64,000 bases of DNA from Faucicola osloensis_B (GTDB lineage: Bacteria; Pseudomonadota; Gammaproteobacteria; Pseudomonadales; Moraxellaceae), in assembly GCA_964211495.1 (NCBI GenBank), contig CAXORL010000001.1, positions 372,001-436,000 of the forward strand, read 5' to 3'. The notes below the pieces were generated by a model that was not told where the DNA came from, searched no databases, and saw only the letters and a list, made by a program, of their open reading frames with translations. Positions 52,832 through 60,763 of the stretch are shown here, piece after piece. How positions within the stretch are numbered: position 1 is the stretch's first letter; the number at the start of each line of letters is the position of its first letter. A program made the translations under genes and the position numbers.

Positions 52832-55078
52832 TTATTTGTGGCGAATCGCCCACGATTGGTGAATAGGGCGTTTACTATCAAAATCAAAGCCGATGGTTTG
52901 GTTGGTCATTTCTTCAACGTGATAACGATTGTTAATTTCGTCATCTAGCACAAATTTGGTAAAGTTATTGGAAAAATACAACACGCCTTCAGCGGATAAG
53001 CGATTCATGGCACGGTTGATGAGTGGTACGTGGTCGCGCTGCACATCAAAAGTACCTTGAAATTTCTTGGAATTAGAAAAAGTCGGCGGATCGATAAAAA
53101 TCACATCGTACTGCTCAGTATTGCTTTTAATCCATTCAAAAATATCTTGGGCAATAAATTGGTAGCTTGGCAAATCTGGCAAGCCGTTTAGGGCAAAATT
53201 TTTGCGTCCCCAATCCAGATAGTTTTGTGATAAATCGACCGATGTCACCGCTTTTGCTCCGCCCAATGCCGCATGAACGCTGGCAGTACAAGTATAAGCG
53301 AACAGATTAAGCACCGTTTTACCGCGTGCGTTTTCTGCAATAATTTTTCGGATGCTGCGATGGTCAAGGAACAACCCTGTATCCAAATAATCGCTAAAGT
53401 TCACCAAAAAATACGCCCGTTGGTTGTTGGCGGTTGGCTCGCTGACCACATGGAACTTACCCGAATTGGCTTTTTTCTCATACTGCTCATTGCCGGATTG
53501 GCGGGCGCGGGTTTTGATAAACACTTGCTCACGGTTGACTTGCAAGGCTTCACGCACGCCATGCAACGCTAGATTAAAGCGTTTTTTGGCGGTTTCTAAC
53601 GGGATTGATTTGGGGGCGGCATATTCTTGCACATGCACAAATTCACCATATACATCCACCGCTACTTTAAAATCAGGTAAGTCGGCATCATACACCCGCA
53701 GATTGGTCACAGCTTGTTTGTGAGCCAGCTTGCGCAGATTGGCAAGATTTTTTTGTAGTCGATTGACAAAATCTTGACCTTCTTCTACGGCGATTTCACG
53801 TTTTTCAAAACGCGTAATCAGCGGTGTGTCTTTGCTCTTTAACAGTTCACCATAACGAAAATAAACAGTGATAGCACCGTTATGACAGCGCAGGGTTTTT
53901 GGCTCGGCAAGGGGTAGTACGTCAGCTTGTTCAACTTTGGCAGCGAGTACACCCAAAGTCACTTTGGCAGGGCTATCTACAAATAGGGCTTGTAATTTTT
54001 TACCCAAGCCTTGATACAAGGGTTTAATCAATTCTTCCTCACCCAGACGCTCACCATACGGTGGGTTGGTGATAAACAGGGGATTGACCCAGCCATTGAC
54101 TTGTTTTTCTAGTGCCAAATTAAGGGTCGCCAGTGAGCGCTGCTGCAAGGTAATACGGTTGATGATAGGCGTCAAACCTGCGGCGATTAAATTTTTGTGT
54201 GTGGCTCGAACCGCGCCTGAGTCCATATCAAAAGCAAATACCGCGGGCATCTCGCCATTTGCCATGGCATTTAAGCGATGATGAAAACGGGCTTGCGCGT
54301 CTTGCACCATAGCCTCCCAAAGGGCATTGTCATGATGTTGCCATGCATAAAACCCAAATTGGCTATCGGCTTTATCCAGTCCCACGGCATAATCTGCGCT
54401 CATCAGCAAGGCTTCGATAATCAGCGTGCCTGAGCCGCACATCGGGTCGACGATACTGTCAAATTGGGTGGTGTGAAAATTCACGCTATAGAGCAGGGCA
54501 GCCGCCAAGTTTTCTTTGAGTGGCGCTTCAGTCATCGCAGCACGATAACCACGGCGGTGCAAACTGGTACCTGATAAGTCTAAATACAATTCAGCTTGTT
54601 TGTCACCCACCGTAGCGACAATGCCAAAATCGGGGTTTTTATCAACATTGGGGCGACGACCGAACTGCTCGTTAAATTGGTCAGCAATCGCATCTTTGAC
54701 ACGCAGCATGGTGAATTGCTGGTTGGCTTGTACGCGCTTATCTAGGGTCAAACGAATCGCAAAGGTCTGCTGCAAATCAAATAACTGAGTCCATTTGACA
54801 GTTTTGGCAAAGGTATAGAGCTGCTCTGCAATATCGTACTCGGGATTGATGTTCTTTTTGCCCAGTGGTAACAACACCCGCGATGCCACACGAGACCATA
54901 GACAAACTTGATAAATCTGCGCCAACGTCAATGTCGCCATCAGCCGACCCGTGCGCTCAATTTGTGTATCTATACCAAAGCTTGCCAGCTCAGTTTGCAG
55001 GGGAATCTCTAGCCCATCGGCACAAGTGATTACAATGTGAAAAGTTTGCCCAACGGGCGTTGTATTGCTGTCTGTCAT
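52832..55078 (-). CDS. rlmKL: Bifunctional 23S rRNA methyltransferase RlmKL
   Basis: The 748-residue fusion has an N-terminal THUMP domain (about 50-165), a first methyltransferase domain with DPMCGSGTLIIEALL and ITNPPYGERLG (RlmL, m2G2445), and a second methyltransferase domain with VLNLFAYTCTASVHAALGGA (shown in part) and IDPPTFSNSKKF (RlmK, m7G2069). Both active-site motifs are intact. ATG 55078 was preferred over a TTG at 55090. It is a single gene. Confidence 0.95.
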   Translation of the reverse strand: MTDSNTTPVGQTFHIVITCADGLEIPLQTELASFGIDTQIERTGRLMATLTLAQIYQVCLWSRVASRVLLPLGKKNINPEYDIAEQLYTFAKTVKWTQLFDLQQTFAIRLTLDKRVQANQQFTMLRVKDAIADQFNEQFGRRPNVDKNPDFGIVATVGDKQAELYLDLSGTSLHRRGYRAAMTEAPLKENLAAALLYSVNFHTTQFDSIVDPMCGSGTLIIEALLMSADYAVGLDKADSQFGFYAWQHHDNALWEAMVQDAQARFHHRLNAMANGEMPAVFAFDMDSGAVRATHKNLIAAGLTPIINRITLQQRSLATLNLALEKQVNGWVNPLFITNPPYGERLGEEELIKPLYQGLGKKLQALFVDSPAKVTLGVLAAKVEQADVLPLAEPKTLRCHNGAITVYFRYGELLKSKDTPLITRFEKREIAVEEGQDFVNRLQKNLANLRKLAHKQAVTNLRVYDADLPDFKVAVDVYGEFVHVQEYAAPKSIPLETAKKRFNLALHGVREALQVNREQVFIKTRARQSGNEQYEKKANSGKFHVVSEPTANNQRAYFLVNFSDYLDTGLFLDHRSIRKIIAENARGKTVLNLFAYTCTASVHAALGGAKAVTSVDLSQNYLDWGRKNFALNGLPDLPSYQFIAQDIFEWIKSNTEQYDVIFIDPPTFSNSKKFQGTFDVQRDHVPLINRAMNRLSAEGVLYFSNNFTKFVLDDEINNRYHVEEMTNQTIGFDFDSKRPIHQSWAIRHK

Positions 55079-55174
55079 AAATACTGCCAAAAAAAGTCAA
55101 AGTTGATTAATGGCGTATTTTAGCATGATTAGCAAAGGACAAATGACAGAATGTCTGAAATTATGGGGAAGTTT

Positions 55175-56281
55175 TTACCGATGGGGCTGCTCGCCGCTTG
55201 GCATTAAAATCTGCATATGCGGGTAAGGTGTGGCAATGCCGGCATCATCGAGTGCTACTTTAATTTGTTCGCGTAGATTTTCTTTGATAAATGGCATTCG
55301 AGACACGTGAGGCGGATTGACCCAAAATCGCACAATAAAAAACACCCCAAAATCGCCAATTTTATCCACTGTCGCCGTGGGCGCAGGACGCTCTAATACC
55401 TCTTTGGTGTTGGCTAAAATATCAAGAATAATAGCGCGAGCGCTTTCAATATCTGCTTCCAACGCGATACGCACTTCAATATCAAAACGAATCAGGTTTT
55501 TAGCAGTTAAATTAATGACTTCGGCTGAAGCAACGGTTGAATTGGGGAAAATCACAGTGATATTGTCACGGGTCAAAATTTGGGTAGTGCGCAGGGCGAT
55601 TTGCACCACTTTACCTTCTTTTTCATTAATGCTGACCCAATCACCGACTTGAAACGACTGCTCAATCAAAATGGTGATACCGGCAATAAAGTTGGCGAGT
55701 GTGGCTTGCGCCGCAAAACCCACTGCGATACCCGCAATTCCAAGACCTGCGACCACAGACACAATATCAAAACCAAACTGCGACATCACCGAGGCAATCC
55801 ATAATACGATAATGAGCATGGATAATAGATTGTGCAGTAGTTGTTCAATCGACGCGTTTAGCCCATAATTTTTGAGCATTTTTTGCATCAAATAACCGAG
55901 GTTGTACCACGCCATATAAAAAATCACTGACCAAATACCCGCTTTGGCAGTGGCTTTGACTGTCTCAGGTTCAAAATTAAGCTGACTCATAACCGCAAGC
56001 AAACTTGAAAACAACCACATCAACCGTGCGATGAGCCTTAACGATTGGCTGTATTTACTGTCTTTGGCGATAAAACGGGCAGAATTGATGAGCAATAAAC
56101 TTAACCGATAGACCACGCCCAAAATTGCCAACAGCACCATAATTTTGATGCCTGTACTGGCAAGTTTGGAGAGATACAGTGGCCAATTAACCGCTTCATC
56201 TTCGAGCGAACCACCGACTGCTTTATAGACGTCATAATACAAATCGTGATAGATATTTTTAAAAAATTGGTTCACGGACAT
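55175..56281 (-). CDS. MscS-family mechanosensitive ion channel
   Basis: This 368-residue protein has about four membrane segments before the pore helix (VVAGLGIAGIAVGFAAQATLA), then the beta domain (FQVGDWVSINEKEGKVVQI and ILTRDNITVIFPNSTVASA) and a C-terminal alpha-beta domain. It should be a small-conductance channel that opens under membrane tension during osmotic downshock. It has one more N-terminal helix than E. coli MscS (286 residues). It is separated by 67 bp from bcp in the same direction. Confidence 0.92.
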   Translation of the reverse strand: MSVNQFFKNIYHDLYYDVYKAVGGSLEDEAVNWPLYLSKLASTGIKIMVLLAILGVVYRLSLLLINSARFIAKDSKYSQSLRLIARLMWLFSSLLAVMSQLNFEPETVKATAKAGIWSVIFYMAWYNLGYLMQKMLKNYGLNASIEQLLHNLLSMLIIVLWIASVMSQFGFDIVSVVAGLGIAGIAVGFAAQATLANFIAGITILIEQSFQVGDWVSINEKEGKVVQIALRTTQILTRDNITVIFPNSTVASAEVINLTAKNLIRFDIEVRIALEADIESARAIILDILANTKEVLERPAPTATVDKIGDFGVFFIVRFWVNPPHVSRMPFIKENLREQIKVALDDAGIATPYPHMQILMPSGEQPHR

Positions 56282-56347
56282 ACAATGAGTGATCTCGAGT
56301 CAAAAAATCAAAATAAAAATAATATAATGCGTTTGGGTTAGCTTGAG

Positions 56348-56848
56348 TTAAAGGGTGGGCAATATCGCAAGTAATTTATCTATATGCCCCTTGGCGCGGA
56401 CATTGCGCATCTCATGAACCAGCTTGCCTGAGAGGTCGAAAATTAAGGTTGAACGTACCACGCCAAGGCTGACTTTGCCGTACAGTTTTTTTTCGGCAAT
56501 GATGTCAAAATATTGACAAAGTTGTTCATCGGTATCACTCACCAGTGCAAAATTAATCTGTTGGTTGGCAATAAATTTTTCATGGCTTTTGATACTATCT
56601 CTTGATACGCCAAGGACTTGGTAGCCAAGCTGCTGCAGTTGGGGCAAATGCTGGCTAAAATCTTGCGCTTGCACACTACAGCCTGAGGTGTTGTCTTTTG
56701 GATAAAAATACAGAATCAAGCCTTTATCTGACTGCTTTGCGTAGTCTTGCAGGTTGATTTGACGCTGGATAAATTGCGGCTGCGCTGTGGCATGACAGCT
56801 GGTATCCGCTTCAACCGTGGTGACTAAAAAATTGGGTAGTTGAGTCAT
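56348..56848 (-). CDS. bcp: Thiol peroxidase/peroxiredoxin of the Bcp (PrxQ) type
   Basis: The 166-residue protein has the peroxidatic cysteine C57 in FYPKDNTSGCSVQAQDF, with Ser replacing the more common Pro before Gly-Cys. The Bcp-type VLGVSRDSIKSHEKF and the VRSTLIFDLSGKL region are conserved. It reduces hydroperoxides with thioredoxin. ATG 56848 has GGGA 7 nt upstream and is preferred over longer starts at 56854 and 56905. About 20 extra residues precede the usual Bcp core. Confidence 0.9.
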   Translation of the reverse strand: MTQLPNFLVTTVEADTSCHATAQPQFIQRQINLQDYAKQSDKGLILYFYPKDNTSGCSVQAQDFSQHLPQLQQLGYQVLGVSRDSIKSHEKFIANQQINFALVSDTDEQLCQYFDIIAEKKLYGKVSLGVVRSTLIFDLSGKLVHEMRNVRAKGHIDKLLAILPTL

Positions 56849-56920
56849 GGGCATTTCCCAAGCAAAAATTGAACTAACAATATCAGAAAGCCAGATTGAG
56901 TACAAACTTCTTCATGCGAC

Positions 56921-56952
56921 AAAACAAAAAAAGACCAGTAAACAACTGGTCT
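56921..56952 (-). terminator. Minus-strand terminator of the small four-Cys protein
   Basis: AGACCAGT (56932-56939) pairs with ACTGGTCT (56945-56952); read on the minus strand it is followed by TTTTTTTG. Confidence 0.85.
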
Positions 56953-56993
56953 GGTGGCGCGGCGCTATCGATTATGGACTTGATTGTAGCCGA

Positions 56994-57308
56994 TTAGGGA
57001 CGGGCTTTATTAAATTTAACGCCGTTGCCACACGCTTTCATACGAGCACTGATGGTTTGGAAAGTTTTGTTTTGGCGAACATCTTTACCACTTTTTACCC
57101 AGGTATCAAGCTCATTTTTTTGCGCTTGGGTGATTTTTGATTGTTCATCTACCACACAAGTACATACTTTTTTTGCAGAAGCGGCATCAGTGATGTGTTT
57201 TTCGGTCATTTGGGTGGCGCAAGCATTGACATATTGTGGATTGGCGGCATGTGCGGCAAACGGCAAAACCATGCTAGCAAATAGGGTCACGATGGCTGAA
57301 TGTTTCAT
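56994..57308 (-). CDS. Small secreted protein with four cysteines, function unknown
   Basis: The 104-residue protein has a clear signal peptide (TLFASMVLPFAAHA, cleavage before ANPQ) and a strong ribosome site GAGGAT 6 nt before the ATG. The mature part of about 83 residues carries four cysteines (NACATQM, VCTCVVDEQ, KACGNG) that could form two disulfides in the periplasm. It is helical and rather charged. I do not recognise the family. It has its own terminator on the minus strand, so it is a single gene next to bcp and queC. Confidence 0.75.
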   Translation of the reverse strand: MKHSAIVTLFASMVLPFAAHAANPQYVNACATQMTEKHITDAASAKKVCTCVVDEQSKITQAQKNELDTWVKSGKDVRQNKTFQTISARMKACGNGVKFNKARP

Positions 57309-57415
57309 AGTTTATCCTCATAAGAGACAGCAGTATAGAACAGCAGGTGTTCAATCGTACAATGGCTAGCTTTACCGTTGACGCAATAAAGCTGGCAGGA
57401 TTTGATGTTGATAGA

Positions 57416-58126
57416 TTACTGATAAATCGTTGGGTCATCTATTTCAGCTTGTAAAAAACCTTGCTGTCGTAAATAACAGCTATCGCAGTGCCCACAGGCG
57501 CGTCCTTCGCTATCTGCGCGGTAGCATGACACAGTCAATGCATAATCCACCCCCAGCGATACCCCAAGCTTAATGATTTCTGCTTTACTTAAATGCAACA
57601 ATGGCGTTGCAATGTGGAGATGATTGCCCATCACACCGGCTTTGGTAGCAAGATTTGCCATCTTTTCAAAGGCTGCAATATATTCAGGACGACAGTCAGG
57701 ATAGCCTGAGTAATCGACTGCATTGACGCCAATCACAATGGCATTGGACTGTGTCACCTCTGCCAATGCCAGCGCATACGACAAAAAGATGGTATTACGC
57801 GCAGGTACATAGGTGATTGGAATGCTGTCATTATGCTGATTATCGCTAAAATCTGTTTGTTTGGCATCGGGTACCACCAGCGAAGCATCGGTCAACGCCG
57901 AGCCACCTAGCTGTGCCAAATCAATATCGATAATACGGTGGTTGACTTGGGCTGTCGCGGCGATTTTTTTGGCGGCATTAAGTTCGCTATTGTGGCGCTG
58001 ACCGTAATTGAAGCTTACCGCTGTGACGTTGGCATAATTGGCTTTTGCCCAGTAAAGGCAAGTCACGGAATCTAGCCCGCCCGAGAGTAAGACGACGGCG
58101 TTTTGTGGTGTGGTTGATATACTCAT
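57416..58126 (-). CDS. queC: 7-cyano-7-deazaguanine synthase QueC
   Basis: This 236-residue enzyme has the N-type ATP pyrophosphatase P-loop LLSGGLDSVTCLYW, IGVNAVDYSGYPDCRPEY and the C-terminal zinc site of four cysteines (CYRADSEGRACGHCDSC). It makes preQ0 from 7-carboxy-7-deazaguanine in the queuosine pathway. No queD, queE or queF is in the window. The ATG lacks an obvious upstream partner, so it is probably a single gene. Confidence 0.96.
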   Translation of the reverse strand: MSISTTPQNAVVLLSGGLDSVTCLYWAKANYANVTAVSFNYGQRHNSELNAAKKIAATAQVNHRIIDIDLAQLGGSALTDASLVVPDAKQTDFSDNQHNDSIPITYVPARNTIFLSYALALAEVTQSNAIVIGVNAVDYSGYPDCRPEYIAAFEKMANLATKAGVMGNHLHIATPLLHLSKAEIIKLGVSLGVDYALTVSCYRADSEGRACGHCDSCYLRQQGFLQAEIDDPTIYQ

Positions 58127-58420
58127 AAAAATTTACTAACGACAAAAGGTATATTTTATCAGAACTTAAGCAATTGTTGATGGGAAAATATTGGGATAGA
58201 AGTAGTCAACGCAATATTAGCCAAAAAACATTTCAAAAAACTGCTATCACTACCAGTAAATATTTGCGTATTCCACTAAAAAACCTTATAAAATAACCAA
58301 GATAAAATAGCCAAGAAGTTTTAAACCGTGATTTAAACTACGTTATCCGACACTTTAGCCCAGCCCCTACCACTGTAATCATTGCATCATTTTTCTTTTT
58401 TTCTTTGTTTAAGGTCACTC

Positions 58421-59296
58421 ATGATAGTTCAAATCCATTTTGTTAGCCATACTGCCATCTTATCAGCCATAAGCGTTGGCTTGCTGTATTTGACAGGTTG
58501 TAGTGTTGCGCCCTCAACCGCCAAGCCCGATAGCAATACTGTTACTATCCCTACTAGTATTCCTGCCACCCAAGCGAATACAGATACCCAAACACTCACC
58601 ACGCGCTCGCTAGACAAGGCGCTACAAAAATGCGCCAGCGAATTTTTTGAGAAAACCCAGCCGACAATGACCGCCAAGCTGTCGCAAAAAACCTATCCAC
58701 TGTGCTTTAATGGCTTTGCGGTGATGTATTCGGGGGTCACCAAAACCCCTATTTGGGTCGCTGAGCATTTGACGCGACAACGAATAGCGGCTGCCAAAAC
58801 CTTGGTCAGAGAGGATAACTTTCATGAAGAAACTCGCCTGCCAACCGAGGTGCGTAGCTTATTGAGCGATTATACCAATACCGGATTTGACAGAGGGCAT
58901 TTAGCGCCCAATGCTGATATGGCAACCACGGACTCACAATTTGATAGTTTTAGTTTAGCCAATATTGCCCCGCAAACACCTGATAACAACCGTAAAACTT
59001 GGGTAAAAATTGAAACACAAACTCGCAACCTGACCAACCAATACGGCTCAGCTTATGTGGTGACAGGGGTGACGTTCTTAACACCGGAAGTCAAACGGCT
59101 AAAAAATCGCGTGCTGGTGCCATCGCATTTTTATAAAGCGGTATATCTGCCATCACAACATCAAGCGATAGCATTTTTTAGCCCGAATGATGATAGCGGA
59201 ACCGTTGAAAAAATTAGCCTAAGCACACTTAAAAAACGCACCGGAGTAAATGCGTTTCCCAGTCTACCGAGCAATGTAGCGACTATTTCACCATAA
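58421..59296 (+). CDS. DNA/RNA non-specific endonuclease, predicted lipoprotein
   Basis: The 291-residue protein has a lipoprotein signal ending in LTGC and a Thr/Ser-rich linker. A DRGH-type nuclease domain follows: FDRGHLAPNADM holds the catalytic His and SLANIAPQTPDNNRKTW the magnesium-binding Asn. This is the EndoG/NucA/Serratia nuclease family, which cuts DNA and RNA without sequence specificity. The lipid anchor would place it in the periplasm or on the outer membrane, where it could digest incoming or extracellular nucleic acid. ATG 58421 with AAGG 6 nt upstream is preferred over 58382. No immunity protein is seen, which argues against a toxin role. Confidence 0.85.
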   Translation: MIVQIHFVSHTAILSAISVGLLYLTGCSVAPSTAKPDSNTVTIPTSIPATQANTDTQTLTTRSLDKALQKCASEFFEKTQPTMTAKLSQKTYPLCFNGFAVMYSGVTKTPIWVAEHLTRQRIAAAKTLVREDNFHEETRLPTEVRSLLSDYTNTGFDRGHLAPNADMATTDSQFDSFSLANIAPQTPDNNRKTWVKIETQTRNLTNQYGSAYVVTGVTFLTPEVKRLKNRVLVPSHFYKAVYLPSQHQAIAFFSPNDDSGTVEKISLSTLKKRTGVNAFPSLPSNVATISP

Positions 59297-59305
59297 CCAC
59301 AAGCA

Positions 59306-59350
59306 GTAATTAGCAAATCAATAATTAGCAAGTCAAAAACTAGCAAATCA
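59306..59350. repeat. 15-bp tandem repeat, three copies
   Basis: Three units of the form RTAAYTAGCAARTCA start at 59306, 59321 and 59336 (the last as AAAACTAGCAAATCA), between the endonuclease gene and the next small gene. Confidence 0.85.
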
Positions 59351-59371
59351 GTAACTAAGCTGGGGGAAAAG

Positions 59372-59641
59372 ATGAGTGCTTTTAAACCATTTCAAAATGA
59401 TAGCCAAAGCGTGGGATTGGGCGAATTTACCCTTGAGAATCAAGGAGAGCAAGTCAATCTCTACGGCAGTGCGACATTTACGTTGGATAAACAAAGTTTA
59501 GCCACGGCAAAACAATTACAAGATGTGTTAAGCCAAATAATTGCGTATTTAGAAGCCCATCAAGCGCAAACGGTGGAAAAATCTGCCACGCAACAGCAGC
59601 AAGCATCGCACGTGGATGAAGTAAATAACCCTTTCTTATAA
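59372..59641 (+). CDS. Small acidic cytoplasmic protein, function unknown
   Basis: The 89-residue protein has no signal peptide. Its N-terminal half reads like a short beta unit (VGLGEFTLENQGEQVNLYGSATFTLDK, in part), followed by a helix (SLATAKQLQDVLSQIIAYLEAHQAQ) and a Gln-rich tail ending in NNPFL. A purine-rich GGGGGAAAAG precedes the ATG. I do not recognise it. It ends in a strong terminator shared with the convergent MipA gene. Confidence 0.65.
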   Translation: MSAFKPFQNDSQSVGLGEFTLENQGEQVNLYGSATFTLDKQSLATAKQLQDVLSQIIAYLEAHQAQTVEKSATQQQQASHVDEVNNPFL

Positions 59642-59645
59642 ATAA

Positions 59646-59677
59646 AAAAAGCGCAAATCAAACAATTTGCGCTTTTT
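59646..59677. terminator. Bidirectional terminator between the 89-aa gene and mipA
   Basis: AAAAAGCGCAAAT (59646-59658) and ATTTGCGCTTTTT (59665-59677) form a 13-bp perfect stem. Nearly the same stem is used after znuB. Confidence 0.92.
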
Positions 59678-59738
59678 ATGGGCAAGCTAGGCATTAAAAC
59701 TTATGGGCAAGCTAGGCATCAAGCTAAGCTTTAAAACT
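59676..59738. repeat. 25-bp repeat running into the mipA stop codon
   Basis: TTATGGGCAAGCTAGGCAT occurs at 59676-59694 and 59701-59719 (period 25 bp). A diverged third copy, CAAGCTAAGCTTTAAAAC, runs into the last codons of mipA. Confidence 0.85.
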
Positions 59739-60501
59739 GATAGTTAAAGCCAATTTTAGTTTTGCTATCGACACGGTTATCAACCAGTGGGCTGTCTTTT
59801 TGCTCATCGCTTAAATACTCTAAATGCTGACTGATAAACGCACTCCAGCGTGGCGAAATGGCGTAACTGGCACTGACATTGACATAAGGGGTAACGCTAC
59901 TATCAGCCTTATAAGCTTTTATCCTGGTGCGTAGTGATTCTTGCTCAGAAACACCAAAGTAGTAATTGTTGTACTTGTCATTGTACCACTGCAGTCCTAA
60001 CTCAGGATAAATGGTGATTTTATCATCCATTGCTTTAAATCTGCTCAAATGCGCCACTTTTGCGCTGGTACCATGACTGCGACCTAACGCATCAGTTTCC
60101 AGTTGCGCTTTAAAGCCGCCATACGGGGTGATGCGCATATAGCTAGTGCCCACCATAGCAGACCATTTACGCTCATCGAGTCCTTTTAACGCCGCTGTGC
60201 TCGCATCGTCTGGATCAAATGAACGGCTATCGTAGCTTGCGGTCAATCGCCATTCATTTTGTGCATCTTTGTAGGGATAATAGCCCGCTTCACTGCCTTC
60301 AATGTAGAATCGATTGTTGTCATAAAATCCCTGTGGCATGATCGTAACATCATTGTCCTTATCGTACGCATAATGGTTGATTGACGCGTTTAACCCTAGT
60401 TTAAAGCGGGCATTGGTATCAACTGGCATAGAGGCTGCGTGGGCAAGTGTTGTGCCCAACATACTGGCAAGTACCAGACAAGGCGCGAAAAATTGTTTCA
60501 T
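59731..60501 (-). CDS. MipA/OmpV-family outer-membrane protein
   Basis: This 256-residue protein begins with a signal peptide (FAPCLVLASMLGTTLAHA) and is made of beta strands with a C-terminal Phe (IGFNYQF), typical of an outer-membrane barrel. VTIMPQGFYDNNRFYIEG, YDSRSFDPDDA and the glycine-aromatic pattern match MipA/OmpV proteins, a family of scaffold or porin-like proteins. ATG 60501 (MKQFFAP) is preferred over 60531. It is divergent from znuA, with the Zur-like operator in the shared spacer, so zinc control of this gene is possible but unproven. Confidence 0.82.
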   Translation of the reverse strand: MKQFFAPCLVLASMLGTTLAHAASMPVDTNARFKLGLNASINHYAYDKDNDVTIMPQGFYDNNRFYIEGSEAGYYPYKDAQNEWRLTASYDSRSFDPDDASTAALKGLDERKWSAMVGTSYMRITPYGGFKAQLETDALGRSHGTSAKVAHLSRFKAMDDKITIYPELGLQWYNDKYNNYYFGVSEQESLRTRIKAYKADSSVTPYVNVSASYAISPRWSAFISQHLEYLSDEQKDSPLVDNRVDSKTKIGFNYQF

Positions 60502-60693
60502 AAAAACATCCTGTGAGAGTGGGTCATACAAAAAAGTGCTGACAGGCGTAAAGCGTAGAAAATGACAACCGATTTACCCGTGAACCATACAGCAAGGTGA
60601 TAAATTTATTATGGCATAAAAAGGTCAGCGCAAATAGTTGAATTTAAAAGTGCGATAGATGAAATCCAAGCCAGCATAAATCATTGAGCCACC

Positions 60694-60730
60694 TTGAGAA
60701 CACCATTAAAATGTTATAATATAACATTTT
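60694..60730 (+). promoter_or_regulatory. Zur operator and overlapping promoter of znuA
   Basis: A perfect 23-bp palindrome AAAATGTTATAATATAACATTTT (60708-60730, written here as two arms AAAATGTTATA and TATAACATTTT around a central A) matches the known Zur consensus of gammaproteobacteria. It encloses a TATAAT (60715-60720), and TTGAGA lies 15 bp upstream (60694-60699). Zinc-loaded Zur would block the promoter. ZnuA starts 34 bp downstream. Confidence 0.88.
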
Positions 60731-60763
60731 TACTATTCTCAATACTTGATTGGGCGACCCAGC

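Noticed and set aside
58421..59641. Nuclease plus small 89-aa gene as a toxin-immunity pair
   Set aside because: The nuclease is a lipoprotein with its own ribosome site, the small gene is separated by 75 bp with repeats and shows no immunity-protein features, so a pair cannot be supported.
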